Assembly: GCA_009833045.1 (NCBI GenBank) | Contig: WUUP01000007.1 | Span: forward strand, 204,382-268,381 | Direction: 5' to 3' | Length of the DNA: 64,000 bases | Source: Saprospirales bacterium GYS_P2D | GTDB lineage: Bacteria; Bacteroidota; Bacteroidia; Chitinophagales; Saprospiraceae | In this document: positions 47,609 to 56,894 of the stretch, one piece after another | Position numbering within the stretch: the stretch's first letter is position 1 | Layout of the letters: each line of letters begins with the position of its first letter | Notes under the pieces: generated by a model | Seen by the model: the letters and a program-made list of their open reading frames with translations, nothing else | What the model was told of the DNA's origin: nothing | Databases searched by the model: none | Program-made: the position numbers and the translations under genes

Positions 47609-48217
47609 ATGAAAGGCTTCCCTTCGCAACGAGATTTTTTGGCTCAGTTTGATTTGCGATCACTTTCTCATGAAGAAATTTCTGCTTTGAAAAAACAGTA
47701 CCGTGATGCGTACCATAAGGCCTACAACAAACAAAGAAAGAAGAAGCGCTCCATCATGTTGCGCCTGAGTCGATCAGAATATGACAAAATACAATCTGCA
47801 AAGTCAACATATGGTCATTCATCCGCTAATGCCTTTGTCAAAGAAATTGTCTTCTCGTACTTGAATAAAGAAATCATGGTCCCTCATCGATCAAGTATCC
47901 AAGACACCGTAAATGCAATAAACAAGATTGGTAATAATATCAATCAAACTGTTCGGCGACTAAACAGAGTATTTCTCCAATCACGAAAGACTCAGCATCC
48001 AGATAGTTACGAGCATCTATATCGATTGCTCCAAGGATATGAAGAATTAGTATCGCAGATTACCTATCTCCAGCGTGAAGTACTTCATAGACAACGAGTA
48101 GATTATGATATAATAGGACTCTCGTGGTCTGAGATAATGTATAATCAACAAGGAAAACTCGACCAGCTTATCACCTATTTGACAGTTCATAAAGCATCAC
48201 TCGATGCCGATTCTTAA
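47609..48217 (+). CDS. mobC: MobC-like relaxosome accessory protein
   Basis: This 202-residue basic protein has RSIMLRLSRSEYDKIQ (ribbon-helix-helix-like start) and the MobC signature INKIGNNINQTVRRLNR. MobC proteins bind at oriT and help the relaxase. It ends inside the start of the relaxase gene (14-nt overlap). Confidence 0.82.
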   Translation: MKGFPSQRDFLAQFDLRSLSHEEISALKKQYRDAYHKAYNKQRKKKRSIMLRLSRSEYDKIQSAKSTYGHSSANAFVKEIVFSYLNKEIMVPHRSSIQDTVNAINKIGNNINQTVRRLNRVFLQSRKTQHPDSYEHLYRLLQGYEELVSQITYLQREVLHRQRVDYDIIGLSWSEIMYNQQGKLDQLITYLTVHKASLDADS

Positions 48218-48740
48218 ATCGTTGAGTCGGAAAACTCCAGATTTCAGGCAGGCTTTGAAATACGTCTTAGATAAAGAGTCAACAGTAACATCTTGGATAG
48301 CATGTCATAATATTCATTGCACTTCTTATAGCATTGATCAATTAGTACAGGCATTTACACACAATGACAACTATCGAAAAAGGCGTAAAAATGGCAATGC
48401 TTTGTACCATACGATTTTAGCATTCTCACAAGCTGACCAAAACACACTGAAAAATAATCCATGGATATTGGAAAATATAGCATACGAATTCTTTTCAAAA
48501 AGAACCAACGGTTTAGGCGTGGGCGTCCCTCATTGGGATACAGACTCTCCTCATATTCATTTCATCCTATCAGCCAATGAGTATCAATCATCTAAATCCA
48601 CTCGTATTTCAAAGGCTGAATTTTCCAAATTAAAAAAGCATCTTGAACAGTACATCCAGAAAGAATATCCTCAAATCCAGCATAGCAGGATATCGCATTC
48701 TGATACTTCTCCCTCTAATGAACGTTTCTTTGAATTATGA
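48204..48740 (+). CDS. Short relaxase/mobilization nuclease
   Basis: This 178-residue protein has an N-terminal KSLSRKTPDFRQALKYVLD block typical of Bacteroidota relaxases and the metal-binding histidine motif in VPHWDTDSPHIHFILSANEY. Family members are usually about twice this length. Here the frame ends with TGA 1 nt before the convergent LuxR-type gene, so the protein is either a minimal nuclease domain or truncated by a rearrangement at this junction. Confidence 0.78.
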   Translation: MPILKSLSRKTPDFRQALKYVLDKESTVTSWIACHNIHCTSYSIDQLVQAFTHNDNYRKRRKNGNALYHTILAFSQADQNTLKNNPWILENIAYEFFSKRTNGLGVGVPHWDTDSPHIHFILSANEYQSSKSTRISKAEFSKLKKHLEQYIQKEYPQIQHSRISHSDTSPSNERFFEL

Positions 48741-48741
48741 A

Positions 48742-48951
48742 CTATATCACTCCCTTCCTTGTAGCTTTGACCCCAAGCTGAAAGCTATTTTTAGCATCCA
48801 GTTTTCTTAACAGATTTTTCTTATGACTATGAACCGTATGATGAGATATGTACAACTCTCGGGCGACTTCTTGCATAGTCATTCCTTGTGATAAATAATG
48901 GAGTACTTCCTTTTCTCGGATAGTAATCTTCTCTTTATTTACTTCATTCAT
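48742..48951 (-). CDS. Solo LuxR/NarL-type HTH protein (second copy)
   Basis: This 69-residue protein is a complete GerE/LuxR HTH (IREKEVLHYLSQGMTMQEVA, YISHHTVHSHKKNLLRKLDA) without any sensory domain. It lies 9 nt downstream of the second giant surface protein on the same strand. The first giant gene has a like protein directly upstream, so the pairing recurs although the order is reversed. Confidence 0.85.
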   Translation of the reverse strand: MNEVNKEKITIREKEVLHYLSQGMTMQEVARELYISHHTVHSHKKNLLRKLDAKNSFQLGVKATRKGVI

Positions 48952-48960
48952 TGAGATACA

Positions 48961-51900
48961 CTATCTTAACTGATTCTCTGCAATATATATGTAGTTACCT
49001 CTTAAGTATACAACATCCAAATCCCCATCTCGATCCATATCTACAATCTGATTCCTATTTTGAAGCCTGTCAATAGAAATAGCCTGTACATTGGTTGTAA
49101 ATGCTCCACTTCCATTATTTATCAATAAATCTATTGTGCTTTCTTTTTGTACAAAGAAGTCAATATTATTATCCAAGTCAATATCAAAATTTAGAAATCG
49201 ATAAGTCGAATCCTCAATTGTATACAAGTTGCTGAAATCATATTTGAAATCTTCTGGACCATATTTTATCCCAGTAAAATCATTGGATAGAACTGGGAGG
49301 TCTAATATCCCGTCATTATTAAAATCATAGAGATTTGGATAGATTGTATAAAGATTGGAATTGTCTGAAGTATGATAAAGGCTAAATTGACCACTGCCAT
49401 TATTCAAATATGTTCTTATTTCTCTGGGGCCACCATAACTTGGGCTACCAGCTCCATAGATTAAATCTAAATCACCATCTCCATCTATATCACCAGGCGC
49501 CAAAAATCTCCCAAAACCTGATGTATTAGTAGTTTCCTGAGAAGAAAACAGACCGTCTCCATTATTTCGAAGAAGACTAATGGTATTCTGGGAGATAGAG
49601 GCATTCCCCGACAGTCCAATAAGATCTAAGTCGCCATCCCCATCCATATCAGCAACTTCTACGCCATTCGAAAAATTTGTTAAAGTATAAGTATCTACAG
49701 ATTGAAGCCCACCATTTCCATCATTTAAATAGATCCGAGCACTTGATGGATAGTTACAAGTAATAACTATATCATTGAATCCATCATTATTTAGATCTGC
49801 AAAATCTCTCAAGGAGGAATGAGAATAAGATCCTGTATAACTCAGCGGCGCATTAAATGTACCATCTCCATTTCCTAAGTATACTAATATTTGCGTATTT
49901 GAGCCATAAGATGGATGATATCTGAAGACAATATCCATATGCCCGTCATTATTCATTTCGACTGGCATAATGTGATAACTATAGCCTATCATTGTATTGG
50001 TTAAATAGATACCAGTCGGCTTCTCATTAAAGCTTATTTCTTGATCACAAACATCAATAATTGCCTCAAACTTGGTGCCTGGCTCAACTTCTGTTCCTGG
50101 TTCTATTTGAATAGATTCACCAGCTTTCAAGATAGTTGATTGGTTAGCTACTTCATCAGATACTTGTATTTGCTTTCTTACTTGAATATGTAAATTATCT
50201 TCCGCCGTGTAGTCTAAAATATGATAGTCCTGCTCACAATCGCATGGAGTACATTCTCCACCACAATCTACACCTGTCTCTAAACCATTCTGAATTCCAT
50301 CATTACAGAGACTCTTGGTCTTAAAATTTCGTGAAGAACTCCATGTGGAGTTCTCATTTCCACAAACTGTCCTAATCTGCCATTCATATTCTACACCTTG
50401 CTCAAGTGAGCCAATATATTCATAACAACAATCATCCAGACCCTCTAAAATCCAATTTGAATCACCTACTTTTCGAAATCTAACTTCGTACAAATACACA
50501 CTTTCTAATTCCCCCCAAAAAACCTCAGCGGTAGTATAATTAGCATACTCATACCTGCCACTTGGAGGTACACATGGCACTTCACATGCTGTAGAAAAAT
50601 AGTTAGACCGAGACCACTCCGAATCGGCACCATCACAAATTCCTTGTACCTGTTGTTCATAACTCGTACACGGATCAAGCCCATTTAATTTATCTCCATT
50701 TCTAAAATCCTGAACTACTGTCCATGTAGTTGTACCATTGATTCTAAAACGTACATTAGTCGTATTTACATTTAGATTCTCTTCCCAAGATAGATTAACC
50801 GAGGTAGTCATTTCATTTTCATCATATATAGGGAATATATCATCACAGAAAGGTGTGATTGTAATCTGTAGAAAATCATGATTGTCACCTTCATTGGTTT
50901 CATCGTATTGGTCGACGTGATCGATATAAGCTAAAATATAGTAGTCTCCTGGCTCTACGTCATATGGTATTCTAAATGAACCACTGGAATTATCGGTCCA
51001 AACTTTATCACATATACTTGTTGAACTCGGACACCTAAAATCGACAGGCTCAATACCAAGAAACTTATTCCACCCGCTACTTAAATTTGATGATCTAAGA
51101 CGCTTTAAAAACACACCTACATCTACCTCTAACTCTTTGTTAGTGAAAGGTGATAAGTTACCATCGAACTCAGTCTCAAAATCAAGACGAAATGAGCTGC
51201 CTTGTGCCACGATTAATTCAGTATTAACTTCATCCTCGGAAGAAACATTTACTAATTCCAGATCACCAAATGTATTTGTTATTGGAGGTGTAGATACTGT
51301 GAAACTTTTATTACCCAGTAAAGTTTCTCCTGTCGAGGTCTTTCGGTAGAATTCAACTACATATGAACCTGAAAGTGATGGTACATAAGAACTATGAGCA
51401 TTCAAAGTTCCAGTTGACTTACTTGAAGACTCTTGTTCATAAACAGTTTGTCCACTTCGCTTCCATTTCATTAATACGGACATTTCCTCTTGCAAATCCG
51501 TTAAACTACATGAAGCATAAATCAATTCATTGGTATTAAATGTACTTCTATTTGTGCTGCATATATTATCACTATTTAAATCACTATCATAGCAAGATCG
51601 AGGATCATTGAATGTGTAGACAGTCGCCGAATCGTCTATATCAAAATAATTTGACGAAGACCAATTACTGGCATCACCATTTACATTTAGGGATCTGGCT
51701 CTCCAATAGTACCTACGCTCAGTGGTTAAAGGCAATGGCCCGATCGATCCGCTTGTCGCTATATACGACGTGGTAGCCGAAGAATTAGGGAATGTTGAAG
51801 ATGTCGAAAACTGCAACTCATACTCTCTAAATTGACATGAATTGGTGATTACAGACTTTTCAAAATTTAAATACAAGTCATAACCAGGTTTAAAAGCAGA

Positions 51901-53982
51901 TTGGTTAGCTGGAGACAGTAAAGTAACACTTGGAGGTTCGCATTCCCCTCTATTGCAATCATCGTCAATCTCAAAGTAACTACCAGAATCACAAATTAAC
52001 TCATCATTCGTATCTTCAACTTTCACGAAAAACTCTCCATCAAAAGAGGGAATTGTCCAGCTAAATGATCCTGTATTATTAATATTATATGCTAAGGTGC
52101 TGCATTCTCCATCTACCCGACATCGATATATATTCACCCGATCTATATTAGCACTTGACCATGAGATAGTCACATTCTCCCCTGCAGTCAAACATTGACC
52201 AGATAATCCTGGCCAAGACATAGCGAGTTGCTTGTTATCAGATCCACAAGAAGGTATATTGACGACCTCTTCATAAAAACAATCATCAGGATTATCAACA
52301 TGCTCTACTCTAAACACTATTTGCTTTCCACATGGAATATTCGTCAGTTTTATATTAGATGGACCTGACGTACTTGATACTGCTCTAATGTTTCCTTGAG
52401 TAGTACCTACTAATCCGTCTGCATCTACTGCATAAACATTATAATATTGATCCTCATCAAAACCAATTAGGTGAGTCTCTATATTATAGGTATCACCTGT
52501 GCCAAATGGGGAATAGACATTCAGGTTTCTTACGTCAATGGCTGGGCAATTTGAACATGAGTTGGATTTAAGAGAATTATTAAAAGTTCTGCATACTTTT
52601 ATTTCAGGAGCCCAGATAAATCGGATAGAATAATCTAAACAAGATGCATTTTGACTTTTATCTTGGAGCAATAAATAATAAGTCCCCTTTTTAACACAGC
52701 CGATTTCTGCATTTTGAATGAGGCTACCATCATTATCTCCAGAAACAATCTTGGTATCACTATAATAAAAGTCAAAATCTACGCTTCCTTGATCAGAATC
52801 AATAATAAAAGCTGCAGTTCCTTCTACCTCGGTTGTAAAACTATATCGGTCCTTGTCATTCTGAGTATTTAAATTACCTCTAATAATACCTCCAGAAGCT
52901 CCTAAAATTCCAAGTGGTTTTAAAGAAAGAGGAACAGCCAATGATATTCCAGTATTTGGTTCTTGATCAATATTTTCATCACAGTCGATATACTGAACTT
53001 GTTGATGACCATAAGCATTTAATTCGTATAGGAGTTCAGATGTTTTAGGTATGACGAATTGAATATCAAAATACTCTTGTTGTGTTGATGGTGTATTAAC
53101 ATTTGCTTGTAGACTGACGTCAAAATAAAACCTACCTAAAACGTCTTGATTAGCAATAATTGAGTTCGTTGTTCGATGGATGACTAATCCATCACGAGGG
53201 TCTGTTATTTCTAAATCTTGAATATTGATTGAACCAATAATTTCCTCGTTCTCTCGTAAATGGCCTGGAATTTCAAAGTAGATTCTTGTAAGGTCAGTTG
53301 AGTTAGGTGCCTTAATAACTTCACCGAAGTGAGGAATTATTGAGTTTTCAAGAATGGATATATCGATAGATTTAAGTGTATCTTCGTCTAACTCATACCA
53401 AGTGAAATGTAGATGATTATTTGTAGTACCTTCTTTACCAATATTTCCTAACAGTGTACCTGCTCTGATGAGCGTATCTTTTACTACATCATTCGTTGTA
53501 AATGACAAATCAGTCATATGCATATAAGAAGAATATCTTATGGTGCCATCTGGAAATTCATGCTTAAGGATTACTTCACCGAAATCATCATCTACTTTAA
53601 CTACTGTGCCGCCTAAAATCGAATATACTGGCATATTGGCATCTAAATCTGAAGTGGCAATTAGATTTGCATCCCAAGAATAATTATCTATTGCTCGTAC
53701 TCCGTTAAATCTTAATCCAAACCCAGTTCCATTAGTGTGTACACAATGTGTCTTTGGACTTGAATTTTGATTGCAGCCACTATGCCCCCATTGCCAAAAG
53801 CACCAATGGGTTTCTGAGACTGTTCCATTACAATTCCCTATACTACTTTGATCAACGGAAAGAGTACCAATAATGGGAGAGCCTATTTTATTCTGCCCAG
53901 ATATATTAGATACAATGATAAGACAAGGCAAGGTTAATAAAACAAGTAGCCTATTTCCTTGAACTGATGTTGTTCCAAACAT
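48961..53982 (-). CDS. Giant secreted protein: M23-like, FN3 and FG-GAP repeats
   Basis: This 1,673-residue protein has a signal peptide (RLLVLLTLPCLIIVSNISGQ) and a LytM/M23-like domain at about residues 90-197 (YSSYMHM with H155, TTNNHLHF with H190/H192). I see no first zinc ligand of the usual HxxxD kind. Several FN3-like and CARDB-like segments follow, then a Cys-rich GIQNGLETGVDCGGECTPC motif and FG-GAP/VCBS repeats at about 1330-1660 (DGDGDLDLIG, NNDGFNDIV). No C-terminal sorting domain is seen. The first 32 nt overlap the end of the TGA-containing frame upstream, so the true start may have been changed by a junction here. Confidence 0.85.
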   Translation of the reverse strand: MFGTTSVQGNRLLVLLTLPCLIIVSNISGQNKIGSPIIGTLSVDQSSIGNCNGTVSETHWCFWQWGHSGCNQNSSPKTHCVHTNGTGFGLRFNGVRAIDNYSWDANLIATSDLDANMPVYSILGGTVVKVDDDFGEVILKHEFPDGTIRYSSYMHMTDLSFTTNDVVKDTLIRAGTLLGNIGKEGTTNNHLHFTWYELDEDTLKSIDISILENSIIPHFGEVIKAPNSTDLTRIYFEIPGHLRENEEIIGSINIQDLEITDPRDGLVIHRTTNSIIANQDVLGRFYFDVSLQANVNTPSTQQEYFDIQFVIPKTSELLYELNAYGHQQVQYIDCDENIDQEPNTGISLAVPLSLKPLGILGASGGIIRGNLNTQNDKDRYSFTTEVEGTAAFIIDSDQGSVDFDFYYSDTKIVSGDNDGSLIQNAEIGCVKKGTYYLLLQDKSQNASCLDYSIRFIWAPEIKVCRTFNNSLKSNSCSNCPAIDVRNLNVYSPFGTGDTYNIETHLIGFDEDQYYNVYAVDADGLVGTTQGNIRAVSSTSGPSNIKLTNIPCGKQIVFRVEHVDNPDDCFYEEVVNIPSCGSDNKQLAMSWPGLSGQCLTAGENVTISWSSANIDRVNIYRCRVDGECSTLAYNINNTGSFSWTIPSFDGEFFVKVEDTNDELICDSGSYFEIDDDCNRGECEPPSVTLLSPANQSAFKPGYDLYLNFEKSVITNSCQFREYELQFSTSSTFPNSSATTSYIATSGSIGPLPLTTERRYYWRARSLNVNGDASNWSSSNYFDIDDSATVYTFNDPRSCYDSDLNSDNICSTNRSTFNTNELIYASCSLTDLQEEMSVLMKWKRSGQTVYEQESSSKSTGTLNAHSSYVPSLSGSYVVEFYRKTSTGETLLGNKSFTVSTPPITNTFGDLELVNVSSEDEVNTELIVAQGSSFRLDFETEFDGNLSPFTNKELEVDVGVFLKRLRSSNLSSGWNKFLGIEPVDFRCPSSTSICDKVWTDNSSGSFRIPYDVEPGDYYILAYIDHVDQYDETNEGDNHDFLQITITPFCDDIFPIYDENEMTTSVNLSWEENLNVNTTNVRFRINGTTTWTVVQDFRNGDKLNGLDPCTSYEQQVQGICDGADSEWSRSNYFSTACEVPCVPPSGRYEYANYTTAEVFWGELESVYLYEVRFRKVGDSNWILEGLDDCCYEYIGSLEQGVEYEWQIRTVCGNENSTWSSSRNFKTKSLCNDGIQNGLETGVDCGGECTPCDCEQDYHILDYTAEDNLHIQVRKQIQVSDEVANQSTILKAGESIQIEPGTEVEPGTKFEAIIDVCDQEISFNEKPTGIYLTNTMIGYSYHIMPVEMNNDGHMDIVFRYHPSYGSNTQILVYLGNGDGTFNAPLSYTGSYSHSSLRDFADLNNDGFNDIVITCNYPSSARIYLNDGNGGLQSVDTYTLTNFSNGVEVADMDGDGDLDLIGLSGNASISQNTISLLRNNGDGLFSSQETTNTSGFGRFLAPGDIDGDGDLDLIYGAGSPSYGGPREIRTYLNNGSGQFSLYHTSDNSNLYTIYPNLYDFNNDGILDLPVLSNDFTGIKYGPEDFKYDFSNLYTIEDSTYRFLNFDIDLDNNIDFFVQKESTIDLLINNGSGAFTTNVQAISIDRLQNRNQIVDMDRDGDLDVVYLRGNYIYIAENQLR

Positions 53983-54841
53983 TTTGAATTATTTTATCCT
54001 CAAATTTGTTCTCTATTAATGTTTCGTACTTTCTCTGGGTTTCGGTTCCTTCTCATAAATAGAGAATCATTCTAACTCCCACTGAAATCCCATAATCTGA
54101 CAAAACATTTACTGACGTGTTCACTGCTGAGTAATCATAGTATCAATCCTTGACATACTCTGTAAACGAATATTTAGTAATGTTTCATTCCTTGCTCTTT
54201 TGCGAAGAATTTCTGTTTTCATGTCATACCTTCGAAAATAATTTTGAAATATGATTATTTTGTAAATCTACTTTTCTTATAGGTTCGCACTGGTAAATGA
54301 TACCATAGCGTTCAATTCATTGAACAGATAGTCTAAATAAAACATTAAAATATTCATCATTAAAAAGTTCAGGGACTATGTGCTCTTCGTATTCTATATT
54401 TCAAGAATCTAAAATTGACTTCAAGGACTCATAACACCATCTCAGTCTCTTATATATATCCTGCTCTTGTATAGTCCTTAACTCATTCAAATCATCAACA
54501 AGCATTGTTATTGGTAATGTTCGTTCTTGATGCATATGAAGAATCTCTCATGTTCAAGAGAATGCCACATTAATCATATTCTGACTTTCAACTATCTTGC
54601 TACTCTCTTCTTCCCCCTCCTCAACCTCTACATATCAAGTCTCCGTTAGAATCACCTCGGTATCTTCTGAGTCTTTTGCTACCTCATTAATTTCAGATGT
54701 TTCTTTCTTCTCACCTTCATTCATATCTCAAATTTTCACTACATCATCGTTTGAATGACTTTTATCCTTATCAATAAACAACTCAAATCTCACTCCCAAA
54801 AACAATATAATCAGTCACAATACCACTCCTACGTACTTCAT
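53951..54841 (-). CDS. Gene with 11 in-frame UGA codons (UGA read as Gly), membrane-anchored unknown
   Basis: From ATG 54841 to TAG 53951 the frame has 296 codons with TGA at codons 9, 38, 69, 96, 98, 147, 175, 206, 219, 233 and 263 and no internal TAA or TAG. Read as Gly, the product has a normal composition (19 Gly, 2 Trp). Read as Trp it would have 13 Trp and 8 Gly, which is abnormal. It starts with a membrane helix (VVL-G-LIILFLGVRF), followed by an acidic linker and a globular part (TLPITMLVDDLNELR, KRLRWCYESLKSIL, YETLIENKFEDKIIQNVW). No family is recognised. With the standard code nothing longer than about 70 codons would be made. Confidence 0.75.
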
Positions 54842-55137
54842 GTATGCGCATGTCAAAAAATATAAAACATAATCACGTTTGATCTATGTGTTTAGTACTT
54901 ATATGATCATCATATACAAGCACATTCTTCCACCAAAGTACAAGACAACACATATCCTACATAATAAATTATTCCTCATTTTCCTCTCTCTGAATTTACA
55001 CGAATAACCCATATACATCTGAATATCAATCTATTAAGTCATGCATCATTATAATTTTTCCTTTTTTTTGATTCTTACATATACCCTACATTTTCTCTAA
55101 TCTTTATCATCTTAGTGTAAAAAGGGAGATAATCGAC
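54842..55137. other. AT-rich gap, no supported gene
   Basis: About 300 nt between the UGA-containing gene and the 454-residue gene, which diverge from here. I see no hairpin or clear promoter box, only a 26-codon minus-strand frame that I do not support. Confidence 0.5.
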
Positions 55138-56502
55138 ATGGGACACCGTCCAAAACTATATCAGATATTTGATACACTTTCAGAAGAAGAATTGTCGTCT
55201 TGTCATCATTATCTCCGTCAAAAATGGAATAAAGGATCACAGATATATAATCTATCAGAGTACATATTTAGAAAAAACAGACCATTCCCTCAACTCGATG
55301 AAATAAAGCACAAGCTCTTCTCCACACTCTCTAACAAACAAATATCCAATAAACTACTGATCATAAAGAAGGCCGTAGAAGAATGGCTTATTACTAAACA
55401 ACAAAGCAATAATCTCATTCTTCAGCAATATGACCTCTATCTATCCTATCACGATCGAGGGCTCTTCAATGATGCAGCTAAGCAGTGGGAGAAGGTCAAA
55501 CACTACTGCGAAAAGCACAAGGATTATGATATCCAGTGCTACTGGTATCTCCATCGTCTTTATCATTCTCTTTACTATTCTCATTCACCAGAAAAGAATA
55601 AAGACCCAAAAACACTTATAGAAAAATCCAATAACTACCAAGAAACACATCGGCTGCTAACGCATAAACAGTATGCGCTGGAAGAAATAATCATCAACAC
55701 TTACTATTCTTATGATGACTTAGTCTTTGATCATTCTATCAATGCACCATCGGATAATACCATCAGTACTATCATCGATATACTGTACCAATTAATTAAA
55801 ACACAAGAGATATCATCAATAGAATACGATCACATGATGTCGTATCTCAGATATGGCAGGACGATGAACATTGGAGAGATATACGTCATAATACTCATAC
55901 ACTTCATCCAGCAGAAACTCATCCTTCTTAAGAAAAATGGGTTATACACTGACGATGATTTAATAGAGCTATATGATCTGGGACTTACTACGAAAAGTTT
56001 TATGTACAGAGGGTATATTTCGGCACGCCGTTTTGGGAATATTGTAAATGCAGCATGTGCCATGCAGAAAACCACTTGGTTAAGAAATATGGTATCCAGA
56101 TATAGTACGCACCTTCATCCTGATGATGCTCTGGAGGTACTCCAAATGTCCAAGGCTCAAATAGCGGTTGCTGAAGAAAAATACAGTGAAGCCGTAGAAA
56201 TTATAAATGGCTTTCAGTGGACCATGAGTGATCATAAACTTAGGTACAGATCATTACTATGTATTTGTTACTTAGAAGAGAAAGAATTCACCCTATTAGA
56301 AACATTCATTAATAGTTTTCGTGCATATCTCTCTAACAACTCTGATAATTTAACAAAAATCGCAATTGAAGGAGCTAAAGGCTATCTCACCATCATACGT
56401 ATGTTTTGCAATGCAAAGCCAATCAATGAAATAGCACGTACCTATAGTTCACTCACCTATGTATCTAATCGGGTATGGATAGAAAGAAAACTGAAAAGCT
56501 AA
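55138..56502 (+). CDS. Unknown 454-residue helical protein
   Basis: The family is not recognised. The protein is soluble, rich in Tyr, Leu and Lys, and predicted all-helical, perhaps TPR-like in the second half (ALEVLQMSKAQIAVAEEKYSE, YRSLLCICYLEEKEF). The N-terminus (YQIFDTLSEEELSSCHHYLR) suggests a short helical domain. It has no internal TGA although it contains many Gly codons, so it follows the standard code unlike its upstream neighbour. The following terminator implies a single-gene unit. Confidence 0.7.
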   Translation: MGHRPKLYQIFDTLSEEELSSCHHYLRQKWNKGSQIYNLSEYIFRKNRPFPQLDEIKHKLFSTLSNKQISNKLLIIKKAVEEWLITKQQSNNLILQQYDLYLSYHDRGLFNDAAKQWEKVKHYCEKHKDYDIQCYWYLHRLYHSLYYSHSPEKNKDPKTLIEKSNNYQETHRLLTHKQYALEEIIINTYYSYDDLVFDHSINAPSDNTISTIIDILYQLIKTQEISSIEYDHMMSYLRYGRTMNIGEIYVIILIHFIQQKLILLKKNGLYTDDDLIELYDLGLTTKSFMYRGYISARRFGNIVNAACAMQKTTWLRNMVSRYSTHLHPDDALEVLQMSKAQIAVAEEKYSEAVEIINGFQWTMSDHKLRYRSLLCICYLEEKEFTLLETFINSFRAYLSNNSDNLTKIAIEGAKGYLTIIRMFCNAKPINEIARTYSSLTYVSNRVWIERKLKS

Positions 56503-56525
56503 CCCCCTTATATGAGGATTAGCTT
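56496..56525 (+). terminator. Hairpin at the end of the 454-residue gene
   Basis: A 10-bp stem with one mismatch (56496-56505 with 56516-56525) includes the TAA stop codon; only a short T-rich tail follows. The gap to 56894 contains no supported gene. Confidence 0.5.
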
Positions 56526-56894
56526 ATCTTCTCAGACCTCAGAGACATCATCTATGACGATAGATAAATGCATGAGTAAAGACCAACAATAGTCCATAAC
56601 TTTTCACTTGTATCGGGTGAAAAATCTGGCTCTCTATAGCAAGACAGTATAGTCATCATAGAGATTTTACTGTAGGGTCATGACTCCTCCAGTGCCAATG
56701 TCAAATGGACATAAGCTTATGTTCGGATAGAAAAGCCTTCTTTCCTATCTTCGGACCGATCTATAATAATTGTGAAACGAAAGTAGTCGCTACCAATACT
56801 GAAAACAAGGAATACCAATGAGTCACAACCAAAACGTGAGATTTAAAGGGGAAAACGTGAAATTCAGATGTTTAAATTTAATTAACCCTGGGGT

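Noticed and set aside
53951-54841. UGA read as tryptophan (code 4, as in mycoplasmas and some phages)
   Set aside because: It would give 4.4% Trp and only 2.7% Gly here and 3.7% Trp in the second gene, and does not fit the glycine positions of the replication-relaxation motifs. Not fully excluded.
56503-56894. Minus-strand frame of about 65 codons with several TGA and no TAA/TAG
   Set aside because: It is short, the other frames look equally protein-like, and no start signal or family is visible, so chance cannot be excluded.
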